Positions 50,077 to 62,491 of a stretch of 64,000 bases of DNA are shown piece by piece. The notes beneath the pieces are model-generated. The model made no database searches and was not told where the DNA came from. It saw only the letters and a program-made list of their open reading frames with translations. Made by a program: the position numbers and the translations under genes. Origin of the DNA: Vicia villosa (Eukaryota > Streptophyta > Magnoliopsida > Fabales > Fabaceae); contig NC_081183.1 in assembly GCF_029867415.1 (NCBI RefSeq), forward strand, positions 195,145,563-195,209,562, read 5' to 3'. Within the stretch, counting starts at the first letter, position 1; every line of letters starts with the position of its first letter.

Positions 50077-51370
50077 GTTGAGAGTTGATCTTGATCACGA
50101 GTAAAACAGTTGATACTTACGCGTTTTAAGAAAAAATAAAATACTTGACGCGTTTAAGGAAAGAAAAAAGAGTATTTTATATTTCAATCTGTTTGAAACT
50201 AGAATTGAATCCTTTTTAAATTGTTAAAACTTGTAACTTTGGTTGACTGGAAAAGGACGTTAGTTAGAAAATTAAGCTTTCCTTGACTAGTGCATAGAGC
50301 AGCACCTGATGATTTGTAATCTATAAAAGATGTACATAGATCAACACCTAATGAAATCAAATGAGAAGCTATCATAATTTTCTTTAAACAAATCAGACAT
50401 GTCTGATTGCCACACTTATATGTCACCAATATATTAACATAAGCTATTTTTTTAATTAAATATTTTTTTTCTACAATTTTTTGAATTAAGTTAGATCCAA
50501 CTCAATTTTATAAAATCAACTTATAAAATTAATATATATACTTTATGTACTATACTAGTCAAAATAATTCAAGTAGAATAATTTATATACACAAATCATA
50601 CACTTCAATCTAATGAAACACATTTTTTAAAATAAATAGTTTTAAATATTCTCATATAAAAAACAGACAATATCTCGTAGTCGCATTGACGCGGATATGA
50701 GGTCAATCTAAATACTTTAAACTCCTTCAATTTTAATATGATTGTCTTTTAAAATTTTTACACAGATTAAAAAATCTTATAATATATTTTTATTAGATTA
50801 ATCTTATCAATATATTAAAAATAGTATAACAATAATAATTAAAAAAGTAATTAAAAAAATAATTATTATTTTTAAATTAAAAAGTAAAAATAACATTTAT
50901 TTTAAAACAATTTTTTTCTTCTTAAAACGATAGTCATTACGGAAGCAGTATAAAATAACATAAGTGTTGCATTTGTTTTTCTTAAAATAAGTGTGTTTAG
51001 CATAAGTTACTTAAATGGCCTCTAAAATCAAAAGTTTCGCATTGTCATGTTGTCGTTTCATTCAAGAAAACTATTCCTATATATTGACTGGTCCCAAGCC
51101 TTATTAATTATTTGTTCAAAAATTCAAATAATGGTCCAAGAGTTTAGCTGCATGCCAGAATATTATTTCACGTGTCAACTAGTAGTACCTTGTAGGTTGA
51201 CTTGAAAAATTCCAACCTCTCTTCATCTCAAAGCAATTAACTTATTTCAAAATAATTATCTTAAAATAAATTAAATACATAAACCTCTCTTGTCATTCGC
51301 ACTATTTTTTTTTCTCCTTTCTTTCCTGTGCACGTATGGCTAAAAATAAAGAAGTTTTTCTAACCTAAAA
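50077..51370. other. No gene recognised
   Basis: AT-rich spacer between two copia-family remnants, with a possible degenerate MITE at 50722-50948. Confidence 0.5.
50722..50948. mobile_element. Degenerate Stowaway-like MITE
   Basis: The left end CTCCTTCAATTTTAATATGA and right end CGATAGTCATTACGGAAGCAG are imperfect inverted repeats reminiscent of CTCCCTCCGT...ACGGAGGGAG. The interior is extremely AT-rich. The terminal TA duplication is not intact. Confidence 0.35.
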
Positions 51371-51392
51371 TTTTTAAGATAGGTTTACGAAA

Positions 51393-51878
51393 TTGATGAA
51401 TCAAATTAAGGTATGTGGAGAAGTGTTGACATCAAGATCATTTGTTGCAATTATTTTGAGGTCATTGAATTCAAAATTTGATCACGTGGTAGTAGCCATA
51501 GAAGAATTGAAATATTTGTCAACATTGACAAATGAAGAGCTTCAAGGGACACTTGAATCTCGTGAACATAGAATGTCGGAAAGAGTTGTAGTCAAGTCAA
51601 AGAGTAATGTGGCTCTGCCGTCGCAATCAGCCAAAGAAAAGAACAGAAAAGGAAAATGGTTCGACAACAAAGGTAGAGAAGGCTACAATAATTCTAATGG
51701 TAGAGGAAACCATCAAGAAGGAAATTCGTCGAATCAAAGAAGAACCGCATACCGAAGCAACCACATTGGAGTACGGTTGACGAAAAACCTGACAAAAGTC
51801 ACATTCAATGTTTCAATTGTCAGAAGTATGGTTACTATTCTAGTGATTGTCTTGAAAAACAAAAGAATAAAGAAATGA
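51393..51878 (+). pseudogene. copia gag, C-terminal part
   Basis: VLTSRSFVAIILRSLNSKFDHVVVAIEE and TNEELQGTLESREHRM are standard UBN2-type gag motifs. A basic, Asn/Gly-rich stretch leads to a zinc knuckle, which a frameshift puts in another frame (CFNCQKYGYYSSDC, with the conserved His replaced by Tyr). The N-terminal 100 or so residues are missing. Confidence 0.8.
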
Positions 51879-51929
51879 TGCAAAGCTTGCAAAGCATGAA
51901 GAAGAAGAGATGTTGTTGATGATCACAAC

Positions 51930-53160
51930 ATGATTGGTAGAAAAGATTGGTTTGTCAACATAAAACTCTCGATGAATAACGTGATGAAATTTGCAAATGA
52001 CAATACTCTAATAGTTGAAGGTATTTGTGATGTTCTGATTATGAGGAAAGATGGCAAAAGGTCAGTAATTTCTAATGTATTATATATACCCGACATGAAA
52101 AGTAATTTGCTCAGCATATGGCAGTTTGTTGAAGAGAATTATAAAGTGTCAATTGAAGATAAGATGGTGAGAATTCTCGACTCAGGTGGAAGGTTAATTT
52201 TGAAGGCCCTGTGTCTTAGAATAAAACCTTTAAGATTGAACTTAGTGTGATGGAGAACAAGTGCCTTGCAAGTGCAGCTAGCAGAGAAGAATGGATATGA
52301 TACTATAGACTTTGCCTTCTCAACTTCAAGGACATCAGAGATTTGAAAATAAGAAATATGGTTTTAGGATTACCAGAAATCAACATTTCAAATTAAGTGT
52401 GTGAAGAATAATGCAGGCAAAACAACACAAGAATAACTTCAGCAAGGATGCATGAAGTAAGTCGAAGGCAATTCTTGAAATCATATATTCTGATGTGTGT
52501 GGTCCTATTCATGTGGATTCGACTAGAGGTAACAAATAATTTGCCACATTCATTGATGATTTCAGTCATAAACCATGGACTTACCTGATCAACAAGAAAA
52601 GTGAAGTGATCGAGGTATTTGTCAAGTTTAAATATATGGTTGTAAGACAAAGTGATCGAAAGCTCAAGACTCTGAGGAGTGATGGTAGTGGAGAATATGC
52701 GTCAAAAGATTTTGACGCATTTTGTAAAAAAGAAGGGTTTGTGCATGAGATGGGGCCACCATACACTCCACGGTAAAATGGATCTACATAAAGAAAGAAT
52801 AGAACCATCATGAACATGGTGAGAAGTATGTTGAAAGGCAAGCACTTATCTAAAGAATATTAGGGAGAAGTTGTGTTGACTGCAACATACATTTTGAACA
52901 GATGTCTGACGAAGAAGCTAGAAGGAATCACGCCAAAAGAATGTTGGTCTAGTGTCAAGCCTAGCTTAAGTCATATGAAGGTATTTGGATCTATAACACA
53001 TAGACATGCGCTTGATCAACTGAGAAGAAAACTTGATGACAAGTCGAGTCAAATGATCCTAATAAGATATCATTCGACTAGTGGATACAAATTTTCTGAC
53101 CCAGTGATGAAGCAAGTTGTGATCAGCAGGAACGTGATCATAGATGAGCTTAAGGAATGA
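51930..53160 (+). pseudogene. copia protease region and integrase, many stops
   Basis: MIGRKDWFVNIKLSMNNVMKFAN and VLYIPDMKSNLLSIWQF are the protease-to-pre-integrase section. YSDVCGPIHVDSTRGN (first Asp), LRSDGSGEYASKDFDAFC (second Asp) and PPYTPR, stop, NGST form the integrase core. CWSSVKPSLSHMKVFGSITHRHALDQ is the C-terminal region, ending VISRNVIIDELKE. At least four stops interrupt the frame. Confidence 0.8.
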
Positions 53161-53255
53161 GACTGGAATAAAAATGTAAAGAAGGATTCAGTGAGAATCT
53201 TATGTGAAGAACTAGAGGTCAAGCAAGCACAAGCAGGCCTCAAATAACAAGAAAC

Positions 53256-54188
53256 ATGCATGCAAGGTTTCAAGAATGTGTAATTAAGTTAGATGATGTG
53301 GTCGACAATGAAGGTGAGCTGATATACTATGATTTCTATGCAGATGTCGAACAAGTCAATGAGGCTGAGACATTGAAGGATTCGAAGTGGATAAAAGCGA
53401 TGAATGAGGAACTGAAGTCCATCGAAGTCAACCACACTTAGTCACTTATCGAATTTCCTGAAGACAAAAAGGAAATCGATGTGAAGTGGGTATACAAGGT
53501 GAAGTTGAATTTAAAAGGAGAAGTAACTCGACATAAGGCAATACTTGTGGCAAAAGGATTTCTTCAAAAAGAAGGAATTAACTTCCAAGAAGTTTTTGTT
53601 CCTATTTCTAGGACCAAAACAATCAGGTTGGTTGTTGGTCTAGCAAACATGAACAACTGGCACATGTGTCAGATGGTTGTGAAATGTGCATTCCTAAATG
53701 GCCTCTTAGATGAAGAATTTTATGTTGCACAACCAATTTGGTTTGTGAAACAAGGCCAAGAAAGCATGTCATAGAGGCTGGATAAAGCCATGTATGGACT
53801 CAAACAAGCTCCAAGAGTATGGAGTATATGTAAGAAGAAGCAAGAGTGAATTGCTTATAATGTGTCTCTATGTCGATGGCTTATTGATAACAGGTAGTTG
53901 TATGAAAGAGATCAAAGACTTCAAAGGTGATCCTAGCAAGGAATTCAAAATGTCGGTTCTAGGCAACATTTCATACTTCCCTGGTATCGAATTCTACAAA
54001 AGTAGTAGAGGTCTAATGATGCATAAAAAAAGATATGAAAGAGAAATACTCAAAAGATTTGAGATGGAAGACTGCAATGCAACTTCGATACCTGCTGAAC
54101 CAAGACTGTAACTATTGAAAGACTTAGATGAAGATGATATCGAACCAACATAGTACAAAAGATTTATTAGGTCATTAAGATACCTTTG
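53256..54188 (+). pseudogene. copia reverse transcriptase, 5' two thirds
   Basis: The hinge (ARFQECVIKLDDVVDNEGEL) precedes KWIKAMNEELKSIEVNHT. RT follows with MKWVYKVKLNLKGEV, KAILVAKGFLQKEGINFQEVF, CQMVVKCAFLNGLLDEEFYV, AMYGLKQAPRVW and CLYVDGLLITGS, where the second catalytic Asp of YVDD is Gly. NISYFPGIEFY and the RT end at SLRYLC follow. Stops and a deletion after QAPRVW are evident. Confidence 0.82.
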
Positions 54189-56137
54189 TGTAACACGGTG
54201 AACTGACTTTTTTATCGAAATGTCGCGGTAAGCAAGAGTCGCCACCGACTTTTATTTTATCCAAACTATATTCGGAAAGGCAAAAAGAAACAGAAAAAAA
54301 CCTTTTAAGAAATCTGAGTTCGGGGGGTAATTTATGCAAAGGGAAGGTGTAAGGCACCCTTTGCATCCATGGTTTTCCATGGGCTCTTAATTGCTTTGCT
54401 TGCTCGTTTGTTTAGAAAATGTAGATGAAAGAGATAGGGACTTTAGCTTGTGAATAAGCGTTGCCCTTTTGAAAAATTGTGAGAAAGAATATAATAAAAA
54501 GGTTTGAGCATTGCAAGGCAATTAGGGGCAATTACCTTAAACTCAGATGATAGGTCTCTTTTTAGCCTTTCAGAATGAAAGGGTCTATCCTTGCCATAAG
54601 AGGGCAGGAAGCCTTTCGTTTGGAGGTTGAAGGGTCATCGAAATATCCTTTGCCATAAGACTGTCCCATGCCATAGGAAGGCAGGTAGTCTAAGGCAAGG
54701 ATCAGAATAAGCCTTATTCGTAGGCAACCAGAGGATACCTCAGCCTTTTTCCGTAGGCAACTTCCGAGGGTCGAGGTCATTTGTGTATCGAAGGCAGCAT
54801 CATTTAGGGTCGTGACCGAGGCAACATGGCTGAGGTATCCTCGTATTCGAGGGACTTGGCTTATTCTGCAAAAAAACACAAGGCAACAGGCAACAAGGCA
54901 ACAGGCAACAAGGCAACAGAGAGGTTACCCCAAAAGCGTGCGTGTGTGCAACAATCACGTGATTATATTCAGAAAATTATCTTATAATTAATTATCTACA
55001 TTGATTTAAGGCTTGCACTCCCTAAGATTACTAACCACACAATAATATAAAATAATAATGGGGAAGGGAAATTGTAACCAGCGGAGGAGAGGGGAATTGA
55101 AACCAGCGGGATATAATTAAAAATTAAAACAGAAAATATTAGAGTTAAGGTTTAGGGTTACCAATACACGTAGCTTTGGCAGTCGACAAACCCTGAAAAT
55201 TGGAAAAGAAAGAATAAAGGAGGGTGAGTGCATTATCAGGTTCGAAGGCGAACTTTATTAATCATAAAAAATAGACTAATGAAATTAAAAGTAAAATAGA
55301 GAAAGGACACTTAGCTTCGAATTTGATCTGATATGGTTGGCGGTCAGAGGAAGCCTCAAAGGTAACCCTAAAAATGGCAAAGGCAGATAATAGGTGAATG
55401 TATGCATAGTTCAAGAAATATAAGGGCAAACCCTAAAATCAAAGGAAACAAAATAGACTTTTAAAATGAATTAAATACATAGCTTTGTGAAGGGCGTGGC
55501 GCGTAGTCGGAAGGTATTTGTAAAGCCAAACCTGGAAAGGCACAGAAAAAAAGGAAATGTATTCAGTGTAGGGCATGATCTTCGTAAACCCTGATTAGGG
55601 CACCAGTTAATCGTGGTTAATAGAATAAATAAATTCGAATTAATTAATTATTGGTTTTTCAACCTAATTAATTAAATCGATGAAAATAGGGTTTTGATTA
55701 AATATCTCAATCCTAATATGTATTTTTATTGATTAATGAATATTTGTAATTAACTAAATAATTAAACAACTAAATTAATTTAATCAAATAAATTAAAAAA
55801 TGTTAATAACTAAATTAAATTGATTAAGTTAATATTATTAAAATAAAGATTTTATATATAACAAAAGAAATTTACAAGAAGTTTATTTTAAAGTACAAAA
55901 GAGATTTTATTAAATAGCTTAAAATAAATAACAATTAGAAAAATAATGAATTTAGGAAACTCAGCTTATGTTTCAGTGTGACAAGCTTGGGAAGGACCAT
56001 GGTATGTCTGCATCTTCAGGGGCGTAGGATCTGATTCCATGAAGATCCTGTGGTTGAGGCTGAGGGTGCATCGTAGGTGTTTCTTGGCAAGCTACGCTGG
56101 ATCGGTGGACAACAATTGTTAAAGAAATATTATGGAA

Positions 56138-56225
56138 CAAAATGTCCCCAGCAGGGATCGAACCTGCGCCTATAGGGAAAGGAAGAGTGCGTGCCTTCCA
56201 CTGGACCATTATTTGTTCGCTGTTA
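56138..56225 (-). other. tRNA-like segment in the LTR (A box and B box)
   Basis: On the minus strand AATGGTCCAGTGGAAGG (A-box-like, as in tRNA-Glu/Asp) is followed about 40 nt later by GCAGGTTCGATCCCTGC. That second string is a perfect 5-bp T-stem around a TTCGATC loop and a consensus B box. The acceptor stem does not pair, so this is not a tRNA gene. Confidence 0.5.
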
Positions 56226-57297
56226 GAAATGCAATCGACAAACATAATATATAAAAAAACATTACTGGGATTTTAAACTGAATACGCGCCGCCCTTGGTC
56301 CCTTCTTCTTCATCGTTAATTTTCAGAAACTCAACAACTTTAGGCAACGGTTTTTTCGAGCGTGGCCGTAGACTCAAATCAGAAACCTGCAAACACTCAT
56401 CAACCAAACACAAAACGATAACCCAGATCGACCCTAATCGAGCCCCTGAACAGGAAAACGCAATCAATTTGGGTTAATTTGGCCTATATCCATGGTTCCC
56501 AATTTCAAGAAACCGAAACCCTAGCCATGGCACACGATGACACCTGCGTTAAAACTCAAATCCAACTATCCAGACATGTTCTAAACATTGATACAAACCA
56601 TAATATGCAATCAATTGATATTTATAATGCTTATATGACGATAATCGAATTTAAAGAAAATTGGCTAAACCGTGAGTTAATAGGCTTCGATCCAGGGTGC
56701 GGCAAGCTTTGATTCTGATTGGGATACGATCAACAAGACTCCAACAACACGGTTGATCCTTCAAAAGCCCTTGAATCGCTTCAAACTTCGACTGACGCTT
56801 CACTTGGATGTCACGGTTTTTTTGAGTTTTTTACAGAGTTCTCTTGCGGCCAAAATCCCCCTCTGGCTTTTGAGAATATCATGTATTTATAAGAGATTGG
56901 TTTAGGTTAACAAAACTGAAACAAATCCATATAAATCTTATGATTGAGATTTGATTGGTTCTGGAGATTTGAAGCAATATTGAGAGAAATTTGTTCTTGA
57001 TTCTATGCTAAGGATGGGTATTTGGCTTTACGTGAAAAACAACTTTCCTTTCCATTTTTTTATTTTTTTATTTATGGTAATACTATAACAATGACGTAAC
57101 TAAATGAAATTAAAAACTAACACCTAAAATTTTTTAATTATGAGTTTTTGGTTATTTTTTAGTATGTATAAAAAACTGAAAATAACTACTCTATTTAATA
57201 AAATAAGAATTTTAAAATAATAAGAAAAAGACAATTTTGTGATTTTTAAAAATGATTTAAAACAGAAATAAAGTTAGTGACAAACTAAATAAAAAAT

Positions 57298-57378
57298 GTC
57301 AGAAGTGGGATTCGAATCGAGGACCTCTCACTCTTGTACCTTTTAACCTCAAATCCTTACCGACTGTGCTATGTCAAT
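57298..57378 (-). other. Second tRNA-like segment in the LTR
   Basis: On the minus strand TAGCACAGTCGGTAAGG fits the A box TRGCNNAGTNGG, and GATTCGAATCC fits the B box GGTTCGANTCC at all but one base. The spacing is tRNA-like but a full cloverleaf is not evident. It lies about 55-135 bp inside the sense-strand start of the LTR. Confidence 0.5.
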
Positions 57379-57433
57379 TATTCGAAATAAAATGACGTTT
57401 GCAAATATATGAGGCAAATTTTGGGGTATGACA

Positions 57434-57446
57434 GCTGCCCCTGTTC
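57434..57446 (-). other. Polypurine tract
   Basis: Sense strand GAACAGGGGCAGC ends directly at the LTR's TGTCATACC. This is where plus-strand DNA priming occurs in LTR elements, and it confirms the minus orientation. Confidence 0.7.
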
Positions 57447-57691
57447 AATTTTCTTATACCTGAAGATGTAGAGTGGTTTGTATGCCAGTCGGAATCTGAA
57501 GGTAGAAGAGGATTGAACACTAGAATACCAAGAAATTTGCCCTAGCTGAAGTAGAGACTTTTATCGGAGATGGAATTAAAGATGCCATCGAAGCCTTGAG
57601 AGGAAGTTTATTGGAGATTGATCGTGTCAGCACTGTTCGTAGTGCCTGAATTAGATCTAAATCCTTTGAAATATTCATGGAGGATGCTCGA

Positions 57692-58330
57692 AACTAAGTA
57701 TCAGAACTAAATCGTCGTCTTGATTATCTCTGAACTATTTTCGAAATAATTGTCACAATTAAATCTCTATCTTGATTATCTCTGAACTATCTTTGGAGGA
57801 TACCCAAAAGTAAGTGTCAGAATTAAATAACTATCTTGATTATCTCTGAACTGTTAGGTATCAGAATTAAATCTCTGTCTTGATTATCTCTGAACTATCT
57901 TTGGAGGATACCCAAAAGTAAGTGTCAAAATTAAATCTTCGTCTTGATTATCTCTGAACTATCTTTGGAGAATACCCGGAATTAAGTATCAGAACTAAAT
58001 CTTTGTCTTGATTATCTCTGAACTATCTCTGGAGAATACCCAAAATTAAGTATCAAAATTAAATCTCTGTATTGATTATCTCTGAACTATCTCTGGAGAA
58101 TACCCGGAATTAAGTATCAGAATTAAATCTCTGTATTGATTATCCCTGAGCTATCTTTGGAAGATATCCAAAATTAAGTGTCAGAAGTAAATCTCTGTCT
58201 TGATTATATCTGAACCATTTTTGGAAGGTATCCAAAATTAGGTGTCAGAACTAAATCTCTGTCTTGAATGAGTGTCAGAATTTAATCGTTGAATTGATTA
58301 TATCTGCACTATATCTAGAAGATGTATAAG
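57692..58330. repeat. Tandem array, ~64-bp unit, about 10 copies
   Basis: Units such as CTCTGAACTATCTTTGGAGA, then ATACCC, TTAAGTATCAGAA and TTAAATCTCTGTCTTGATTAT repeat with small substitutions and occasional partial copies. The array lies near the 3' LTR, the place where Ogre elements are known to carry variable tandem repeats. Confidence 0.9.
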
Positions 58331-60417
58331 TAGACTGCAAAAGAAACATCAGCTTTATGCAATGTCGTGATGTATGTAATTTTTTTTTTTTTAAAAGAAT
58401 GAGAGTGTTATGCATATGTCATGAGACGTATGTATGTTATGAATTAACTATGATATATGATGTATGAACATGAGTTATGCTATTTGGAGTATCTTGAGAA
58501 AATAAATCTCTGTATCATTGTGATTTTGACGTTCGATCTTGTCATGAGTTATGCTGGGGATTTATGATTCTTGCTTGGGGATGATCAGTAACTTGATGTA
58601 CCCTGATTGGGAATAAAGACATTAATAAACCATGTTGGCGAAGAGCAAAGTGTTGGAGAAACGACAGTGTTGAAGATGTAAACTCTGTTGGGGATCCATA
58701 TCTTTGTCGAGAACTTTTGAAGATATCTTCTTTAATGATTACTCTGTAGGGATATGATCTTATGAACCTGGCTCTGTGGGGAGATGTGAGTGTCTTGAAA
58801 GTTGCCCCCAATATCATAGTAACTTACTACTTGATTCAGGACACGCCACTGAGTATTGATCAAGATGTTGAACTGGACTTGCATAGATTTGCCCCAGTTA
58901 TCAGGAACTTTGGAAAGATTCGCCTCGCGAGGACTTTATGAAGTGTATATTGTAAGTGACATGCCCCTAGTAATCGTACACTTAGGATGATGCCCCTGAC
59001 TTTTTGGCTTTTTGAGAGATTCTTGGAATCTTGACTTGATTGCCCCAGATTGATTGGGAAAAACGTGTCATGCCCCCTTGTATACGTAGGAGACATTGCT
59101 TCTTGGAGTAATATTGTCTGTCGGGATAACTTTCAGTCATTAGTTGTATCCTGTGCAAATTCTCTCTGTTGCTAACATTTGAAATTATGTAGCAAAATTT
59201 GTTTAATAATGAATTCATGAGATGCAGTGCATACGTTTGTCTTGAGTTTTCGAAAAACATTAAAGCATGAGATGTAAAAACATGACATTTGTAAGAACAT
59301 GATATTTATAACAACATACCGTTTGTAAAAACGTGACATCAACTTGGCATTTATGGTAAACCTTAAGGAGTCAGGATACCTTTGTTGTGACAGTGTGTTT
59401 TCGAACTAACCATGCTTCAGTTAGGACTTTCAAGGGTTGTAACGTGGCTCGATTCACGGTTTAAGAAACAAAGGATAAAGGCTCAAAATTTATTTATACC
59501 CATCCCCTTCTTCGTGATGTTCTTCAGTCCTAAGCTCAGTTAATTCAACTTATGCATTCAGGTTCCAAGAGATGGTTCACAAGTAGAGAGAACTTTCGAG
59601 ATGGCAGTCACTTCTTCCTTTTGATAGTCACCACATTGTGTTGTTCATGAATTTATTGACTTTTTGTTTTCTTCTTTTTGATATCCCTAACTTTTGCCTG
59701 AACTGTCTCTTTTGAGCTTACAATCAGCGGGATGCCTTGATTTTTGCCTAAGTCATCTTTTTGATTTTTGACTTAGCAGGCTTTTCTTTGTATATATGTT
59801 TTTTCATTTTTTTTGAAAGATATTGACTGCCTTGTTTGATTGATGAACCGTCATTGTCTTTTGATTGACATTTCCAACACTTCTTTGATGCGTGCGGTTG
59901 AACGTTTGTGATTGAAACCTTTGTTGAAAGGTGTACTGAATGGTTCTCTTAAAATAGAATGCACAGCCAAATTAACTGAGAACTACCCTGCCCCAGGTTA
60001 TAATCAAGGGTTTTCAATTAGTACAAGAAAGAACTTCTACTTCTTAGGCTCAAAGGGGTTAACGAGGGATTATCATCCTTATATCTCCACTGTTTAGGAA
60101 TTGAAACAATGCCTGTACATCGTCAACATAGTCCGTTCAAAAGCATACTGTATGAGGTTGCGGTATCGTTTTCGTCATCCTCCCTCAAAAGGTGTACAAC
60201 TTTAGCAGGAGTTGAGTATCATAAAACATATACAAAGTAAAGATGCAATTTAGATGAGTGATAGCGAAATAATTCGTTCAAGACAAACATATGCAATGCA
60301 CTGATGATGATTATTAAAACAAATAATGTCTATCATGAGTCAAATGTTTAAACAAACAGAAGAGAAACTTGCAAATGAAAGTAGATCTAATGATCCAAAA
60401 GTTTGTCCGTCTAGACG
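58331..60417. other. Interior of the Ogre-like element, no coding recognised
   Basis: Frames on the minus strand (58542-58817, 58860-59096, 58982-59260) show no gag, protease, RT or integrase motif. About 2.1 kb of apparently noncoding element DNA. Confidence 0.55.
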
Positions 60418-60817
60418 TTAGTCAGTCTTGTCATGACTAGGCATATGAGAAGTGATCACCACCGGAGTTTCAGGAGGATTGGATTTGACTTCCCCATCAT
60501 TGATCAGATCTTGAATCTTATTCCTCAATGTCCAGCAATTGTTTTTGTGATGTCCAGGAATGTTGGAACGGTACGCGCACCTCGCATTGAGTTTATAGCC
60601 ATAGGTGTTAGAATTCTTAGGGGCATCCCTCCGAGTAATTAATCTGATCTTCAACAAATGTCGTAATGTTTGAGCGGAAGGCTCTGGATTTTGGTGAATT
60701 GACGCTTAGGTGCATCTGGCTTTCTTCGTTGTTGTGGGACTTGGTGTAGAGATTCAGAGTATCCGGGGTTCGAGCTTCCAGAATGTGTATCTGATTGAGA
60801 AGACCAGAACGGGTCAT
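60418..60817 (-). pseudogene. Ogre gag-like fragment
   Basis: The minus-strand frame 60657-60418 has CAYRSNIPGHHKNNCWTLRN followed by KIQDLINDGEV. This resembles the Fabeae Ogre gag segment C.YH....GH..E.C..LK.K.QDLI..G. It is joined in a shifted frame to the preceding 60817-60617 stretch. Only about 130 residues are present in total and no protease follows, so it cannot be a complete gag. It confirms element orientation. Confidence 0.6.
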
Positions 60818-61212
60818 GCTTTAGACCATATCTGTAGAGGAGCGTCAGAACGAGTCATACATTAGACCATATCTGAGGAGGAATATCAGAACGAGCCATA
60901 CATCAGACTATATCTGTTGAGGAATAGCAGAACGAGTCGTACGTTAGACCATATCTGTTGGAATGTCAGAACGAGTCATACATTGGACTATATCTGTTGA
61001 AGGATATCAGAACGAGTTATTCATTGAACCATATCTGAAGGGGAATGTCAGACCGAGTCATACATTAGACCATATCTGATGAATAATGCCAGAACGAGTC
61101 ATACATTAGACCATATCTGACTGAAGATACCGGAACGGGTCATACATTGAACCATATCTGATAGGGAATACCGGAACGGGTCGCACATTAGACCATATCT
61201 GATAGAGAATGC
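60807..61212. repeat. Tandem array, 41-bp unit, 10 copies
   Basis: Ten consecutive units start GAACGAGTCATACATTAGAC and continue CATATCTG plus a variable tail ending in TCA or CCG. Nearly all are 41 bp, one is 39. The array is on the 5' side of the gag-like fragment (sense strand), within the element leader. Confidence 0.93.
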
Positions 61213-62491
61213 TTGCTTGTTAGAGTCGATGAGTTATTTTACGAAGTTTTGGAATGTAAGAGGGCTTGTCAGAATGAATCTCCAGCTCGATTATACCTGA
61301 GAGGAATGATTGTCGAGGCAGAACCTGAAAACAAAGTTAGAAATATGCGATGTCATGAATGAAAATGCAATATTTTCAAGGATCTTTAGGAGTTAAGTTA
61401 GCAACATTGGAAAGTGATTTGGTCGCATATTTGTTTGAAGAATTCTGACTCTTGTCTTTGAACATCCTTCTTTGAGAATCAAGCTCACCATATCGAGTGG
61501 GTCATCGCCTTTGATTCGGGATACTTCTGAATTTGAAGGTACATGGCTAGAGGAAAATAAATCCTCTTGCCCCTTGATAGGTATCGAGTCTCTGGATTGG
61601 AAAGTACGTGGCCAGAGGAAAATAAATCCTCTGCCCCTAGATAGGAATTCAGTTCTTGATAAGAGCACCTGAAATTGTGCGCCCTAAATTCCTAAGATCC
61701 TTGAAAGGGTTAGTGAACATGCAATGTTATGATGTCATGATGTCATGATGTTATGCGGATGCAATGCATTTGACGAAACGTGAGGTAATAAGGACGAGAT
61801 GTCCTATAGGCAAATCCTGCGAGGAAATAAAAGGTTAAAGCATAAGGTAATGAGGACGAGATGTCCTACAAGAAAATCCTGCAAGGAAATAGAAAAGTTA
61901 GATAACAAGCAAGTCACACAAGAGTCCTTAAGTTTAAAGGCTTGCATGAAGTATGACCAGGTGACTACCCTTCCCCAAAGGTACTTTTTGGGATAAGGAT
62001 GATATCAGCAACGGGTTCTACCAAGTTACTCAGAATTGTTAGCCCCTCTAAAGCACCCTCGAACATGGTACATGCATACCACGCAATGATACTTTGAGAG
62101 AGAACCTATCTGAGTTGTAGTATCGGGTAGCGACTATGCTCTTAACATGCATCAAGAGTAGTCCCCCCACTACGTTCCTAAAGGCCAAGATGGGTTAAAG
62201 GTGACTAAAGGTCCTTGAGCTCCGACGCACCCAAAGATACATGCATAAACCTCTCTCATGCAAAAGAGGTACACAATAACCAGTGGAGGCCTAACTCAAG
62301 TGCGAACTTCATTTTGACCAACCCCAAGCATGCACAAGGGAGGTCTCCATGACTATGCCGCTCCTATCTTAAAGTGCACTCGAATCCGGGTATAGGATTC
62401 ATCTTCCACAAAACCCAAGCAACCATGATAATTAAAACAATCAAACAAACAGATTAGTGATCTAAGCCCTAAGGTAAACCCCTCTTAAAGA
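61213..62491. other. Leader region of the Ogre-like element with short duplications
   Basis: No coding. Two-copy repeats are visible: 61536-61645 (each with GAGGAAAATAAATCCTCT) and 61787-61902 (each with GAGGACGAGATGTCCTA, then AAATCCTGC). TGATGTCATGATGTCATGATG near 61730 is a small direct repeat. Confidence 0.6.

Larger units (their letters stand above)
51371..54188 (+). mobile_element. Ty1/copia remnant interrupted by the Ogre-like element
   Basis: Plus-strand gag, protease region, integrase and reverse transcriptase fragments run in copia order, without 5' LTR or gag N-terminus. The coding similarity stops inside RT at FIRSLRYLC (family: ..GSLRYLxxTRPD), exactly where the Ogre-like LTR begins (54189). 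The rest of RT, RNase H and the 3' LTR should lie beyond the Ogre-like element, outside the window. Confidence 0.85.
54189..57433 (-). repeat. 3' LTR of the Ogre-like element
   Basis: Complete, 3245 bp, from TGTAACACGG to GGGGTATGACA on the plus strand (TG..CA form either way). It contains a short GGCAACA-based tandem patch (about 54878-54915), an AT-rich middle, and two tRNA-like segments. Open frames in it (such as 54562-54879 minus) recur identically in the other LTR and have no protein family signature. Confidence 0.92.

Noticed and set aside
54562..54879. 105-aa frame repeated at 62888-63205
   Set aside because: It appears twice only because it lies in both LTRs; no protein-family signature and no reason to think it is translated.
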